A stretch of DNA of 64,000 nt from Burkholderia mayonis (GTDB lineage: Bacteria > Pseudomonadota > Gammaproteobacteria > Burkholderiales > Burkholderiaceae). A program made the position numbers and the translations under genes. Shown piece by piece: positions 36,542-46,021 of this stretch. Every line of letters begins with the position of its first letter. Within the stretch, counting starts at the first letter, position 1. The notes beneath the pieces were generated by a model that saw nothing but the letters and a program-made list of their open reading frames with translations, did no database searches and had not been told where the DNA came from. The stretch is taken from the NCBI RefSeq assembly GCF_001523745.2, contig NZ_CP013387.1, positions 1,178,001 to 1,242,000 of the forward strand, given 5' to 3'.

Positions 36542-37396
36542 TCACGCGCGCGACAGGCGCTTCGCGAGATCGGCGCTCAGGATCGCCATGCGGGCAGGCT
36601 TTTCGTAGCAGACGACGTCGTACACGCGGATCACCTCGCTGATTTCGGTCTCGCTCGCACGGCCCGTCAGCAGGTCGCCCGTCAGCACGAAGATCGGCGC
36701 GCCCGGATTGTCGGACGCGCGCACGGCCTGGATCGCATCGGCGGCGGTGCGGCCGTCGAACATCCATTCGGTGACGACCGCGTCGAACGCCTGGCCTTGC
36801 AGCGCGTCGACGAAGGCGCCGACGCTGCCGAAGCGGGCCGTCACGAAACCCTGCTCGTCGAGATAGCGGCAGACTTCGCCGGCGCTCACGCTGTCGGCGT
36901 CGATCACGGCGACGAGCAGCTTGTCGCTTTCCGCGCGGCGCGGATAGATTTCGATCTTGTGAACGTCGTACGCGTTTTGATAGAGAACGCCCGTGTGGCG
37001 CAGCACGCGCCAGCGGCCCTGCTGCTCGTAGGCGACGAACTCGGGACGCGCGCCCGCGTCGAGCAGCCCGCCGATCCACGCAGTGCACGGAATTTCGGCG
37101 ATGCCTGCATACAGCACCGCGTCTTGCGCGCATGCGCCGACCATGCCGGGATCGAGGGCCTGCGCGCCGAATAGCTGCGCGGCGGGCTCGCCATAGGCTT
37201 CGGCGACTTTCTTGATTTGCGCGAGCGTCCAGGGACTGCTGCCGCGCAGCTTGCGATGCCCTTGGGAAAAGCTCAGGTCGAGAATTCGACACAGCTCGGT
37301 CGTCTGCTGACGCTTGCCGATGCCGTGACGGGTCATCAGTTCGCGTACGCGCTCGGCGACGGCAAGGGCATCCGTGGTGTTTGCTTCGTTGGCCAT
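36542..37396 (-). CDS. BetR-type HTH regulator with a C-terminal pseudo-receiver
   Basis: 284 residues. An N-terminal HTH of the BetR type (ELMTRHGIGKRQQTTELCRI, then QGHRKLRGSSPWTLAQIKKV) precedes a CheY-like domain from about residue 165. In that domain the acidic pair (VIDAD) and the conserved Lys (YEKPAR) are present, but the phospho-acceptor position reads AVVTEWMFDG with Glu at about residue 210 instead of Asp. So it should not be phosphorylated in the normal way and may be locked in an active-like state. It is divergent from the FAD oxidase gene at 37631; a palindrome lies between. Target genes are unknown. Confidence 0.82.
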   Translation of the reverse strand: MANEANTTDALAVAERVRELMTRHGIGKRQQTTELCRILDLSFSQGHRKLRGSSPWTLAQIKKVAEAYGEPAAQLFGAQALDPGMVGACAQDAVLYAGIAEIPCTAWIGGLLDAGARPEFVAYEQQGRWRVLRHTGVLYQNAYDVHKIEIYPRRAESDKLLVAVIDADSVSAGEVCRYLDEQGFVTARFGSVGAFVDALQGQAFDAVVTEWMFDGRTAADAIQAVRASDNPGAPIFVLTGDLLTGRASETEISEVIRVYDVVCYEKPARMAILSADLAKRLSRA

Positions 37397-37540
37397 ACTG
37401 CGGGAACGGATCGGATCGAGTGATTCAGAAGGGAGCGCCTTGAGGCGCACGGTACGGCATCGTTCGATGCCACCGGATGAAGCGAGCCGACCGGCCACGC
37501 GTGGAAGGGATAACTTTACCGCAAATATAAAGTTCGTTCT

Positions 37541-37554
37541 GCGCACTAGTGTGC
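37541..37554. promoter_or_regulatory. Palindrome in the divergent intergenic region
   Basis: GCGCACTAGTGTGC contains the 8-bp perfect palindrome CACTAGTG and is symmetrical except at one position pair. It lies between the BetR-type regulator (minus) and the FAD oxidase (plus), 77 bp before the latter's start, within AT-rich DNA. A plausible operator for the divergently encoded regulator. Confidence 0.45.
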
Positions 37555-37630
37555 GTTTTTCTGTGAAAGGTGTTTCGTGAGGTTACTGTGACGGGTTTTC
37601 GCCAATGGCGTTTTCGCCAGAACTTCCGAT

Positions 37631-38959
37631 ATGACCACAACCTATCCGCTTCACAAGACGCTCGCGCGCGCCGACGAGCCGTTTCCCACGCAGGCCGACG
37701 TCGTGATCGCGGGCGCCGGCATCATGGGCTGCGCGGCCGCCTATTATCTCGGGCTGCGCGGAATAAAGGCGGTCGTCTTCGACAAATCCCGCATTGCGGG
37801 ACAGCAATCGACGCGCGCATGGGGCTTCGTGCGCCAGCAGGGCCGCGAGGCCGCCGAGGTGCCGCTGATGATGGCCGGCATGCGCCTGTGGGAAAGCCTC
37901 GAGCGCGAGCTCGGCGTCGATCTCGAATGGCGGCAGGGCGGCTGTCTCTATATTGCCGACGACGACGACGACTGGGCGTCGTTCGTGCAATGGATCGACG
38001 TCGCGCGCACACACGGGCTCGACACACGCACGCTCACGCGCGCGGAGATCGACACGCACGCGAGCGGCCTCGCCGCACCCGCGCTCGGCGGCCTCTACAC
38101 GGCGAGCGACGGCCAGGCCGAGCCGCGCCGCGTTGCCGCGGCGTTCGCCGCACGCGCGGTCGAAGCCGGTGCGCGCTTCTTCGAAGGCTGCGGCGTGACT
38201 GCGATCGACACGTCGGGCGGCGCGGTGACGGGCGTCGTGACCGAGCGCGGCGTCGTGAAGGCGCGGCGCGTGATCTGCGCGGCCGGCGCGACGAGCTTTT
38301 GCCTGCTCGACGGCGTCGGCATCCGGCTGCCGCAGCAGGCGGTGCGCGGCACCTGCATGCGCACGAACGCGTTGCCCGCCGTGTCCGCATCGACGATCTG
38401 GGGACACGGCCTCGGCATCCGGCAGCGCGCGAACGGCGCGATCAACCTCGCCGACGACATGCAGGTCGACGTCGACGTCACGCTCGGCCACCTGCGCGGA
38501 CTGAGCGTCTTCTTGCCCGAACTTTGGACGCAGCGCGAGAAATTCCGCTTTCATCTGAACGGCGCGGCGTGGCGCGATCTGACGACGCGGATCGCAGGCG
38601 GTGCGCCCGCGATCGAGCCGCGCGATCCGAATCCGCAGCCGAATCCCGCGCATGCGCCGCGCGCGCTCGCGAAGCTGAAGACGATTTTTCCGGCGCTGCG
38701 CGACGCGCAGATCGTCGAGGCGTGGGCGGGCCTCATCGACGTGCTGCCCGACGGCATTCCCGTCATCGACGCGCCGCGCGCGCCGGACGGACTCGCGATC
38801 GCGACGGGGTTCTCCGGGCACGGCTTCGCGATGGGGCCGATCGTCGGCCGCTTGCTCGCCGAGTGGGTCGATACCGGCGCGACGTCGGTCGATCTGTCCG
38901 CGTTTCGCGCGGCGCGTTTCGTCGACGGGACGATGCGGCGGCCGAGAAGCATGCTGTAG
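37631..38959 (+). CDS. FAD-dependent amino-acid oxidase/dehydrogenase (DAO family)
   Basis: 442 residues. The N-terminal Rossmann motif is ADVVIAGAGIMGCAAAYYL. A GRE(A/V) region with SRIAGQQSTRAWGF follows the usual DAO layout, and the C-terminal FAD-contact block is GFSGHGFAMGPIVGRLLAE. The family deaminates or demethylates amino acids such as glycine, D-amino acids or sarcosine. The enzyme lacks a signal peptide and is likely cytoplasmic. The ATG at 37631 sits behind the divergent region shared with the regulator. Confidence 0.9.
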   Translation: MTTTYPLHKTLARADEPFPTQADVVIAGAGIMGCAAAYYLGLRGIKAVVFDKSRIAGQQSTRAWGFVRQQGREAAEVPLMMAGMRLWESLERELGVDLEWRQGGCLYIADDDDDWASFVQWIDVARTHGLDTRTLTRAEIDTHASGLAAPALGGLYTASDGQAEPRRVAAAFAARAVEAGARFFEGCGVTAIDTSGGAVTGVVTERGVVKARRVICAAGATSFCLLDGVGIRLPQQAVRGTCMRTNALPAVSASTIWGHGLGIRQRANGAINLADDMQVDVDVTLGHLRGLSVFLPELWTQREKFRFHLNGAAWRDLTTRIAGGAPAIEPRDPNPQPNPAHAPRALAKLKTIFPALRDAQIVEAWAGLIDVLPDGIPVIDAPRAPDGLAIATGFSGHGFAMGPIVGRLLAEWVDTGATSVDLSAFRAARFVDGTMRRPRSML

Positions 38960-39150
38960 CGTCGATGACCGTTCGCGACGGCGAGCATGACAGCCGCGCC
39001 GCTGCGGGCGATGCCGGCGATGCGGCGGGCGTCAAACATCGGCAAATAGCGCGCGTTCGAGCACGACGTGCGGTGCGCGACGACGGTTTCCGCCGCGCGC
39101 GGCGTCGTCCGGCAGCGTAAAATCGCGACGCCCGGTTCTGGAGATAATCA

Positions 39151-40260
39151 TTGGCATCGCCTTCCGATTACCGCAAGTCGCTGCGCTTTCGCCTGCGCAA
39201 GGCGCGCACGCCGTGGACGGCGCCGCGTCCGCGCACGCTGTTCATGCGGCCCGCCGCGTCGCCGCTGCGCACGCTGGTGTTTCGCCTCGCGCTCGTGATC
39301 GGCCTGTGCATGCTCGCGTTCCTCGTGCTGTATCTCGATCGGGACGGCCTGCGCGACTCGACGAAGAGCGCGCCGATGAGCATCGCGGACCTCGTCTATT
39401 TCACGATGGTCACGGTCGCGACGGTCGGCTACGGCGACATCGTGCCCGTCACCGCGCGTGCGCGCCTCATCGATGCGTTCTTCATCGTGCCGATTCGCAT
39501 CGGCATCTGGTTCATCTTTCTCGGCACCGCTTATCAATTCGTGATTCAACGAGTCATCGAGGACTTCCGCATGAAGCGCCTGCAAAAGAATCTGCGCGAC
39601 CACGTCGTGATCTGCGGCTACGGCCTGAGCGGCTCGATCGCCGTGCGCGAACTGCTCGAAAGCGGCGTCGATCCGGCGACACTGATCGTCATCGACTCGC
39701 AGGAGCAGGCGCTCGAGGCGGCCGCGGCGCTCGGCGTGACGGGCCTCTGCGGCGATCCCGCGCAGGAGGATCTGTTGAAGCAGGCGCAGGTGCGCAGCGC
39801 GAAGGCGGTCATCATCTCGGTTACCGACGACCCGACCGCGATCCTGCTCACGCTGTCGGTGCGCAGCATCGCGCCCGATACGAAGATCGTCGTGCGGATC
39901 CAGGAGAACCTGTACCAGCGGCAATTGCGGCAGGCGGGCGCCGACGTGATCGTGTCGTCGACGAAGATCGGCGCGCTGCTGCTCGCCGATGCGGTCGAGA
40001 GCCGCTACATCGTGCCGTTCGTCAACGACATGCTGTCGACGCGCGGCCGCGCGACGCTCGTCGAGCGGCCGGCCGCCGTGCACGAGATCGGCTGCCTGTC
40101 GAATGCGGTGACGGGCGCGCTCGTCGTCGGGCTGGCTCGCGCGGGCAAGATCCTGTCGTTCTACGAAGATCCGCCGTGCCGGATCGAGGCGGGCGATACG
40201 CTCGTCGTGATCCAGTCGACGCGGGCGACGGAGCGGGCGGGCATCGACGTGGCGGACTGA
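39151..40260 (+). CDS. Two-helix potassium channel with RCK/TrkA-N domain
   Basis: 369 residues. A Lys/Arg-rich N-terminal tail leads to two membrane helices flanking the pore loop TVGYGDIVPV, a bona fide K+ selectivity filter. A cytoplasmic TrkA-N (RCK) domain begins DHVVICGYGLSGSIAVREL, with the NAD-binding GxGxxG pattern, and a TrkA-C part ends the protein. The start is TTG 39151 with GGAG 7 bases upstream; no ATG gives a full-length N-terminus. It opens or closes by nucleotide or ion binding to the RCK ring. Confidence 0.92.
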   Translation: MASPSDYRKSLRFRLRKARTPWTAPRPRTLFMRPAASPLRTLVFRLALVIGLCMLAFLVLYLDRDGLRDSTKSAPMSIADLVYFTMVTVATVGYGDIVPVTARARLIDAFFIVPIRIGIWFIFLGTAYQFVIQRVIEDFRMKRLQKNLRDHVVICGYGLSGSIAVRELLESGVDPATLIVIDSQEQALEAAAALGVTGLCGDPAQEDLLKQAQVRSAKAVIISVTDDPTAILLTLSVRSIAPDTKIVVRIQENLYQRQLRQAGADVIVSSTKIGALLLADAVESRYIVPFVNDMLSTRGRATLVERPAAVHEIGCLSNAVTGALVVGLARAGKILSFYEDPPCRIEAGDTLVVIQSTRATERAGIDVAD

Positions 40261-40550
40261 GCGGACGCGTCGGGAACGGGCGTCCGGCCCGTCGCGCGTG
40301 CGTGCGCGGTTGGCGGCGCGCGGGTCTCGTGATGTCCCGATGCGCCGAATCGCGGAGGCTTCATTGGCTCGTTCGGCGGAGGAACGGTTCGCCGACCATT
40401 GGCCGATGCGTCGGCGCGATCAAGGCGATGCGCGACGCACGCGCACGCGCGCAGAAGCGTCGCGCGCCGATCGACTCGCCGCCGCGCCTCACGTGAGCAA
40501 ACGCGCGCTGTTCCGGACTCGGCGCGAATCGGCCGATCCGAGATTGACAG

Positions 40551-41447
40551 TCAGTTCGCCGGCGCGGCGGCGAGATCGCCGGGCGCTGCGTCAGGCCCCA
40601 TCGCGATCGATTCGCGTATGAGCGCGGCGAGCTTGTCGGCGTCGTGTTCGGGAATCCAGTGGGTCGCGTGCGGCAGCACCTCGAGCCGGTACGGGCCGCT
40701 CACGAAGTGCCGCGCCAGCTCGGCGCCGCGCCGCGACAACGCCGCATCCCGCGCACCCCATATGTGCAGCACGGGCACCGACACCTTGCGGGACAGATAG
40801 CCGGGCGGCGTCAGCGGGATCGCGCGGTACCAGTTGAGCGATGTCGTCAGCGCACCCGCGTCGACGATGTCGGTATAGACGGCGTCTACTTCGTCGCGCG
40901 TCATTCCGGTGCGCGTCAGCATTTTCTCGAACAGTTTGCGACCGCGCGTGACGAACAGCTCCGGCAGCTTCGGCAACTGGAAGAGGCCCATGTAGTACGA
41001 GCGGAACAACTGGTCGCTGCTCAGCATCGAGCGCATGAACGCACCCGAGTGCGGCACCGACACGGTCGTCAGCGTGCGCACCGCGGCAGGGTGCTGGGCC
41101 GCGAGCGCCCAGGCGACGGCCGCTCCCCAGTCATGGCCGACGACGTGGACCGGGCCGCCGCCGAGCCGCTCGATCAGCGCGACGACGTCGCCGACGAGGT
41201 GCGGCATCCGGTACGCGGCGACCCGGTGCGGGCGTGCGCCCGGCGAGTAGCCGCGCTGGTTTGGCGCGACGGTCCGGTAGCCGTCGGCGTTCAGCGCGGC
41301 CGCGACGCGCGCCCAGCACTTCGCCGTCTGCGGCCAGCCGTGCAGCAGCACGATGATTTTGCCGTCGATCGGGCCCGTATCGACGACGTCGAAAGTCAGT
41401 CCTTCATGATTGAACGAAGTCACGCGGCGCGCATCGGCATCATCCAA
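40551..41447 (-). CDS. Alpha/beta-fold hydrolase (epoxide-hydrolase/dehalogenase-like)
   Basis: 298 residues. The oxyanion region HGWPQTAKCW, nucleophile elbow GHDWGAA (Asp), the cap region and a C-terminal His (ATHWIPE) give an epoxide-hydrolase-like fold. TTG 41447 is preferred as start because GGAG lies 8 bases upstream; an upstream ATG exists with no such site. It stands alone; 40261-40550 on its 3' side has no gene I can support. The substrate is not evident. Confidence 0.85.
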   Translation of the reverse strand: MDDADARRVTSFNHEGLTFDVVDTGPIDGKIIVLLHGWPQTAKCWARVAAALNADGYRTVAPNQRGYSPGARPHRVAAYRMPHLVGDVVALIERLGGGPVHVVGHDWGAAVAWALAAQHPAAVRTLTTVSVPHSGAFMRSMLSSDQLFRSYYMGLFQLPKLPELFVTRGRKLFEKMLTRTGMTRDEVDAVYTDIVDAGALTTSLNWYRAIPLTPPGYLSRKVSVPVLHIWGARDAALSRRGAELARHFVSGPYRLEVLPHATHWIPEHDADKLAALIRESIAMGPDAAPGDLAAAPAN

Positions 41448-41861
41448 GGTCGGATCTCCTGATTTATGTCTTCGATATCCTGTCTTCGGCATTCGCGCGA
41501 CGCGCGACGCAATGCGCAAGCCGTCGTCGTCGGCCTGTGCGGCGTGCGCTTGCACGGGCGTTCGCCCGTCGTCGCACGGGGGGCGCGGCGATGGGCGCAG
41601 GGCGCCGGCAGCGCGCGGCATCGAATGAGTCTAGGCTGCGGCTGTCGATTTGCCTACTGGATATTCGTGATGTGACTCATTGACCATCCGGAATTTGCTC
41701 GCGCGACATCTGGCGGCGCGCCGGACGGAAGCGCGCCGCCAAGGGGGCCCCGCAATGGGGGAAAACCTCGACCGCGAAGCGCCGGCGCCGGGATCGAAGC
41801 CGTGTAGCATCTGAGACGACCCGGAATCCACTACGAACATCCCTTTCGAGAGAGGCGCAGC

Positions 41862-42260
41862 ATGAGCGAAGCAGACCGCGAGCAGGGCAAGGCGCGCCGG
41901 ACGCAGGTGATGGGCGACGCCTTCGTCGAGCGTGCGATGAGCAACCTGGACGGCTTTTCGCGGCCGTTGCAGGATTGGCTGAACGAGCATGCGTGGGGCA
42001 GCACGTGGCAGCGCGGCGGCATCGATCTGAAGACGCGCAGCCTGTGCACGTGCGCGATGCTGGCGGCGCTCGGCCGCGGCCACGAGCTCAAGGGGCACGT
42101 CCGCGGTGCGCTGAACAACGGCGCGAGCCTCGTCGAGATCCGCGAGGTGCTGCTGCACAGCGCGCTGTACGCGGGCGCGCCCGCGGCCGTCGAGGCGTTC
42201 CGCAATGCGCGCGAAGTGATCGATGCGCTGGGGCTCGGCGTGCCCGATGACGGCGAATGA
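41862..42260 (+). CDS. Carboxymuconolactone-decarboxylase-family protein
   Basis: 132 residues. The CMD core LCTCAMLAALGRGHELKGHV and LLHSALYAGAPAAVEAF matches the PcaC-like branch rather than the CxxC-type AhpD peroxidase branch: one CTC is present but the CxxC redox pair of AhpD is not. PcaC decarboxylates 4-carboxymuconolactone in the protocatechuate pathway; no other pca gene is adjacent, so the true substrate may differ. GAGAGAGG upstream of ATG 41862 is a strong ribosome-binding site. The 414 bp before it contain nothing I can name. Confidence 0.85.
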   Translation: MSEADREQGKARRTQVMGDAFVERAMSNLDGFSRPLQDWLNEHAWGSTWQRGGIDLKTRSLCTCAMLAALGRGHELKGHVRGALNNGASLVEIREVLLHSALYAGAPAAVEAFRNAREVIDALGLGVPDDGE

Positions 42261-42372
42261 CGGCGACGTGCGCCGCGTCGCCGGAATCGCGCATTGGGCT
42301 CGCGGCAGCGCCGACCGGCCGCGACGGCGGCGGCGGCCGTCTGCTTGCGGATCATCGCTGATCGTCGATACT

Positions 42373-42484
42373 GGAGTAGCTGAGTAGCTGAGTAGCTGAG
42401 TAGCTGAGTAGCTGAGTAGCTGAGTAGCTGAGTAGCCAAGTAGCCAAGTAGCCAAGTAGCCAAGTAGCCAAGTAGCCAAGTAGC
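42373..42484. repeat. Octanucleotide tandem repeat, 14 units
   Basis: Fourteen direct 8-bp units without spacers: one variant ggagtagc (42373-42380), seven tgagtagc (42381-42436) and six caagtagc (42437-42484). The sharp switch of subtype in the middle suggests stepwise unit duplication by slippage. It lies 118 bp before the ATG of the ornithine-cyclodeaminase-like gene and 112 bp after the CMD gene, so changes of unit number would alter promoter spacing, not a coding frame. The minus strand is open through the repeat only because the 24-bp super-period contains no stop. Confidence 0.95.
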
Positions 42485-42602
42485 CGAGACGACTGATCGA
42501 CGCCGCAAGAGCACGAAGCCGAAGAGCAACACCGAACAACCAGAAAAGCCCCCGAACGGACCCACGAACCCGAAGCCGACGCTCCCTTCAGGAGGACAAA
42601 CG

Positions 42603-43550
42603 ATGACGACAGCGGTTTTCGACGCGGCGCAGACGTCGCGACTGACGCCGTTCGCCGAGCTGGTGGATGCATTGCGTACGGCCGCGCTCGACGCGGCCGA
42701 CGGCCGGATCGCGAGCCCGGCGCGGCTCATCGTGCCGCTCAACGAAGGCGGCGTGATGCTGTCGATGCCTGCGTCGGCGTCCGATCTCGCGATCCACAAG
42801 CTCGTGACCGTGTGTCCGCGCAATCGCGGCGGCGATCGGCCGACGATCCAGGGACAGGTGAGCGTCGTCGATCCGACGACGGGCGAGCCGCTCTTCGCGC
42901 TCGACGGCCCGACTGTCACCGGTCGCCGGACGGCTGCGGTCACGCTGCTCGCGATCCGCACGTTCCTGCCCGCCGCGCCGCGCGACGTGCTGCTGATCGG
43001 CGCCGGCGCGCAGGCCGCGCATCACGTCGACGCGCTCGCCGCGCTGTTTCCCGGCTCGCGGGTGCGCGTGAAGGCGCGTACGGCCGCGCAAGCGGCGACG
43101 TTCTGCGAGCGATTGCGCGCGGTGCTGCCGACGCTCGAGCCGATCGACGGCGACGCGCCGCCCGATACGCTCGATGCGATCATCACGTCGACGACGAGCG
43201 CGACGCCCGTCTACGACGAGGCGGCGCGGGCGGGGCGGCTCGTCGTCGGCGTCGGCGCGTTTACGCCCGACGCGGCCGAGGTCGGCGCGCGGACGATCGC
43301 AGGAAGTGCGCTCTACGTCGACGATCCGGCGGGCGCGCGCCACGAGGCGGGCGATTTGATCGCCGCAGGCGTCGACTGGATGCGCGTGCATTCGCTTGCC
43401 GACGCGCTGCGCGCGAAAGAAGCGGCTGCGCCTGCATCCGCCGAGGCCGTACCGGGTACGCCGGTATTCTTCAAGAGCGTCGGCTGCGCAGCCTGGGATC
43501 TCGCCGCGTGCCGCGTCGCGCTCACTTCACGCACTCGAGCGTGTACTTGA
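42603..43550 (+). CDS. Ornithine cyclodeaminase / delta-1-pyrroline-2-carboxylate reductase family
   Basis: 315 residues of the OCD/mu-crystallin fold. An N-terminal substrate part with PARLIVPLNEGG and IHKLVTVCPRN (Lys for substrate carboxylate) is followed by the NAD(P) Rossmann motif DVLLIGAGAQAAHHVDAL and a late VGVGAFTPD. Members convert L-ornithine to proline or reduce cyclic imines such as pyrroline-2-carboxylate. AGGAGG 8 bases before ATG 42603 fixes the start. The 3' end overlaps the convergent esterase gene by 29 bp. An octanucleotide repeat precedes the gene. Confidence 0.87.
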   Translation: MTTAVFDAAQTSRLTPFAELVDALRTAALDAADGRIASPARLIVPLNEGGVMLSMPASASDLAIHKLVTVCPRNRGGDRPTIQGQVSVVDPTTGEPLFALDGPTVTGRRTAAVTLLAIRTFLPAAPRDVLLIGAGAQAAHHVDALAALFPGSRVRVKARTAAQAATFCERLRAVLPTLEPIDGDAPPDTLDAIITSTTSATPVYDEAARAGRLVVGVGAFTPDAAEVGARTIAGSALYVDDPAGARHEAGDLIAAGVDWMRVHSLADALRAKEAAAPASAEAVPGTPVFFKSVGCAAWDLAACRVALTSRTRACT

Positions 43551-44367
43551 GCGCCGGGCCGATCAGGCGCCGCCACACGTCCCACGTGTGCGCGCCGCCG
43601 ACGATCCGCAGCGCGGCCGGATTCTGCGCGCGCCGCAGGTTCGTGTAGAGCACGCTCGACTCGGCCTGGATCGACAGGTCGTCGTCGCCCGCCGCGATGA
43701 ACATCCGCAGCCGCAGCGGCTGCGCGAAATAGCTGCGCCACAGCGCCGGGTAGTTGAGCTCGTGCCAGACCTTCGGATCGAACTGCTTGTCGCCGAACAC
43801 GCCGACGTAGCGCGCAGCCGAGCTGGCGGGCGGCTCGTTCGCGTAGATCGCGGGGCTCAGCAGCATCGCGCCGCAAAAGCGCTCGGGCTCGAGGAGCGCG
43901 AAGCGCAGCGCGCCATAGCCGCCCATCGACACGCCGCCGATCGCCCGTCCCGCGCGCTGGTTTGACACCGCGTAGTGCGCTTCGACGTCGGGAATCAGGT
44001 CGTCGAGGAAGGCGCTCTGCATCTTCTCCTTGCGGTCGACGTACCAATCGGTGCCGCCTTGCGGCATCACGATCACGACAGGCGGAATGTCCCGGCGCTC
44101 GATCAGCGCGTCGGCGGTGAACTGCAGGCGGCCCTGCGTGATCCAGTCGTTCGCGTTGCCGGCGTTGCCGTGCAGCAGGTACAGCACCGGATAGCGCGCG
44201 CCCTCCGGGTTGTAGCCTGCCGGCAGGTAGACGGTGTACGACCAGTCGCGGTGCAGCGCTTGCGAGCGGAACGTGCGGGTGGCGATGCTGCTGACGGGCG
44301 CCGCGTGCACGGCGAGAGGGAGCGCGGCGGCGAGCAGCGCGGCGAGAAACAAAACGAATCGGCGCAT
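43522..44367 (-). CDS. Secreted esterase (PF00756-type)
   Basis: 281 residues. A Sec signal peptide (MRRFVLFLAALLAAALP, then AVHAAP) precedes an esterase-D/antigen-85-like hydrolase: LYLLHGNAGNANDW, nucleophile GVSMGGYGAL, and a late GGAHTWDVW with the catalytic His. It should act in the periplasm on an acyl ester. No partner gene is obvious; the OpgC-like gene upstream is 70 bp away on the same strand and could be co-transcribed. Confidence 0.9.
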   Translation of the reverse strand: MRRFVLFLAALLAAALPLAVHAAPVSSIATRTFRSQALHRDWSYTVYLPAGYNPEGARYPVLYLLHGNAGNANDWITQGRLQFTADALIERRDIPPVVIVMPQGGTDWYVDRKEKMQSAFLDDLIPDVEAHYAVSNQRAGRAIGGVSMGGYGALRFALLEPERFCGAMLLSPAIYANEPPASSAARYVGVFGDKQFDPKVWHELNYPALWRSYFAQPLRLRMFIAAGDDDLSIQAESSVLYTNLRRAQNPAALRIVGGAHTWDVWRRLIGPALKYTLECVK

Positions 44368-44437
44368 GACGGCGTAATTGGTATGGGCGCCGATATGCTA
44401 GCAGCAGCGAATGACAGTCGTGTGCGGGTTTTCTGCG

Positions 44438-45595
44438 TCAGCGCCTCGGCCGGCGCAGCGGCGGGCGCAATGGCGGCCTGAACGGCTGCAACAGCCGCGA
44501 TTGCCGCACGAAGTCCGACATCCGTGCGACGAGCGGCGCGTACAGCTTCGCGACGACGTACAGCAGGCCGACCGCCGCCGCATCGGCGACGAGTCCGAGC
44601 GGCAAATTCAGGTAGCCGTCCGTCGCCGCGTACAGCAGCGAATCGACCGACAGCGAGATGCCCGTGCCGGCGACGAAGCAGAGCAGCCCCTGCCGGCCGA
44701 TCGTGCCGATCCACGGCATCGCTTGCGCGATGCGATGCATCCAGCCGAGATGGACGAGCTTCGCGGCGAGCCATGCGATCGCGATGAAGTTCGCGAGCCG
44801 CAGCGGGCCGAGGTTCTGCTTGATCGACGGATCGGTCGGGAACGGCTCGATGCGCAGCCGGTAATACGCGCCCGCCGCGACGACGGCGATCGCGGCCGCG
44901 GTCGCGAACCAGCCGACCGGCCGCCGCGCGAGCACCTGATAGATCGGCTGGCAGCGCGCGACGATGCCGAGCACGAACAGGAACTGCCACGCGAACGGAT
45001 TGAAGTCCCACGGCGCGCCGTCGGCGGTCGGCAGATAGCCGGCGATCTTGCGCGCGGCGAGCCACAGCGCCGCGCTTGCGACGACGAGCAGCCACCACCC
45101 GCGGCTGCGCGCGACGGGCAGCGCGAGCGGCACGAGAAGCGCGAAGAACGCGTACATCGGCAGCACCGACGCGAGATACGGCTGACGCCTGAGCAGCAGG
45201 ATGTCGCGAAGCGCGGCGAGCGGCGCGTGCAGCAGCCCTTCGAGATCGTTGGTCGGCATGTTCGGCGCATCGATCGCGAATGCGTTCAGCACCGCGGTGA
45301 TGAGGAGCATCAGGCCGGCCGTGAACAGGAACGCGCGGTAGATTTCAAACGCACGTTTGACGAAGCGCTGGCGCGCGGCGGCCTCGGTGTGGCGCGCGGC
45401 GAGCGAGTTGTACGCGATCGCGGTCGCGAAGCCGCCGAGGAAGACGAACACCTCGGCCGCGTCGCAGAGCGCGTACGCGTGCAGCGTGACGCGCGACAGG
45501 ATGCTGCCGCCGATATGGTCGACGACGATGACGAGCAGCACGAGACCGCGGAAGAAGTCGAGCTCGGCGTAGCGTTGGGCCGGCGCGGCGTTCAT
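44438..45595 (-). CDS. OpgC-like membrane acyltransferase
   Basis: 385 residues with about ten hydrophobic helices. The start YAELDFFRGLVLLVIVVDHIGG is the OpgC/acyltransferase-3-like N-terminus (R, D, H pattern), and VFLGGFATAIAYN follows. In proteobacteria OpgC succinylates osmoregulated periplasmic glucans. Strong Arg/Pro tail PPLRPPLRRPRR at the C-terminus. ATG 45595 is chosen because homology starts at MNAAPAQRYAELDFF; an upstream in-frame start exists. No opgG/opgH genes are adjacent, so the glucan role is inferred. Confidence 0.85.
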   Translation of the reverse strand: MNAAPAQRYAELDFFRGLVLLVIVVDHIGGSILSRVTLHAYALCDAAEVFVFLGGFATAIAYNSLAARHTEAAARQRFVKRAFEIYRAFLFTAGLMLLITAVLNAFAIDAPNMPTNDLEGLLHAPLAALRDILLLRRQPYLASVLPMYAFFALLVPLALPVARSRGWWLLVVASAALWLAARKIAGYLPTADGAPWDFNPFAWQFLFVLGIVARCQPIYQVLARRPVGWFATAAAIAVVAAGAYYRLRIEPFPTDPSIKQNLGPLRLANFIAIAWLAAKLVHLGWMHRIAQAMPWIGTIGRQGLLCFVAGTGISLSVDSLLYAATDGYLNLPLGLVADAAAVGLLYVVAKLYAPLVARMSDFVRQSRLLQPFRPPLRPPLRRPRR

Positions 45596-46021
45596 GCGGC
45601 GTCGCGTGCGCGCGACGCGCGACGGACGCGGTGCGAGGCTGGAACGGCGAAAACGGGGACGGACAAGGGACGCATGATGGGGGGGCGGCATCGCTACATG
45701 ATCGGATTCAGACGACGATGGTCGCGCATTGTGCCATCGAAGGCGAGGGTTTCGGGTTTACGCGAAGTTACAAACGATCCTGACGAAATCCCGACACAGT
45801 AGTTGGCAATACGCAACGAAATGTAAAAAAAGTGATGCACCAACATGGACGTTGCATTTTTTGCATGACAGTATTTCTTTCATTGCAGCAATCCCGCGAC
45901 GTGGGCCGTCGGAGACGGGATGCACTCGAAATGCTCCGAAATGGGGCGCCGAAATTTGAAATGCGTCGTGGCAGCCTGGCTTGTGCGAGGTTGTCGAAAA
46001 CAAAGTCTGGAGATACCGATA
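45596..46021 (+). promoter_or_regulatory. Upstream region of the porin gene
   Basis: 426 bases without a gene I can support. The stretch about 45770-45890 is AT-rich and is the likely promoter and long 5' leader of the porin, as is usual for Burkholderia porins. TCTGGAG just before ATG 46022 is the ribosome-binding site. Confidence 0.55.

Noticed and set aside
42373..42484. Possible CRISPR array
   Set aside because: Units are 8 bp and directly adjacent without spacers, so it is a simple tandem repeat.
42352..42672. Minus-strand reading frame through the octanucleotide repeat giving a repeating LATWLLGY-like peptide
   Set aside because: The frame is open only because the 24-bp super-period has no stop; no start site or partner pattern supports a protein.
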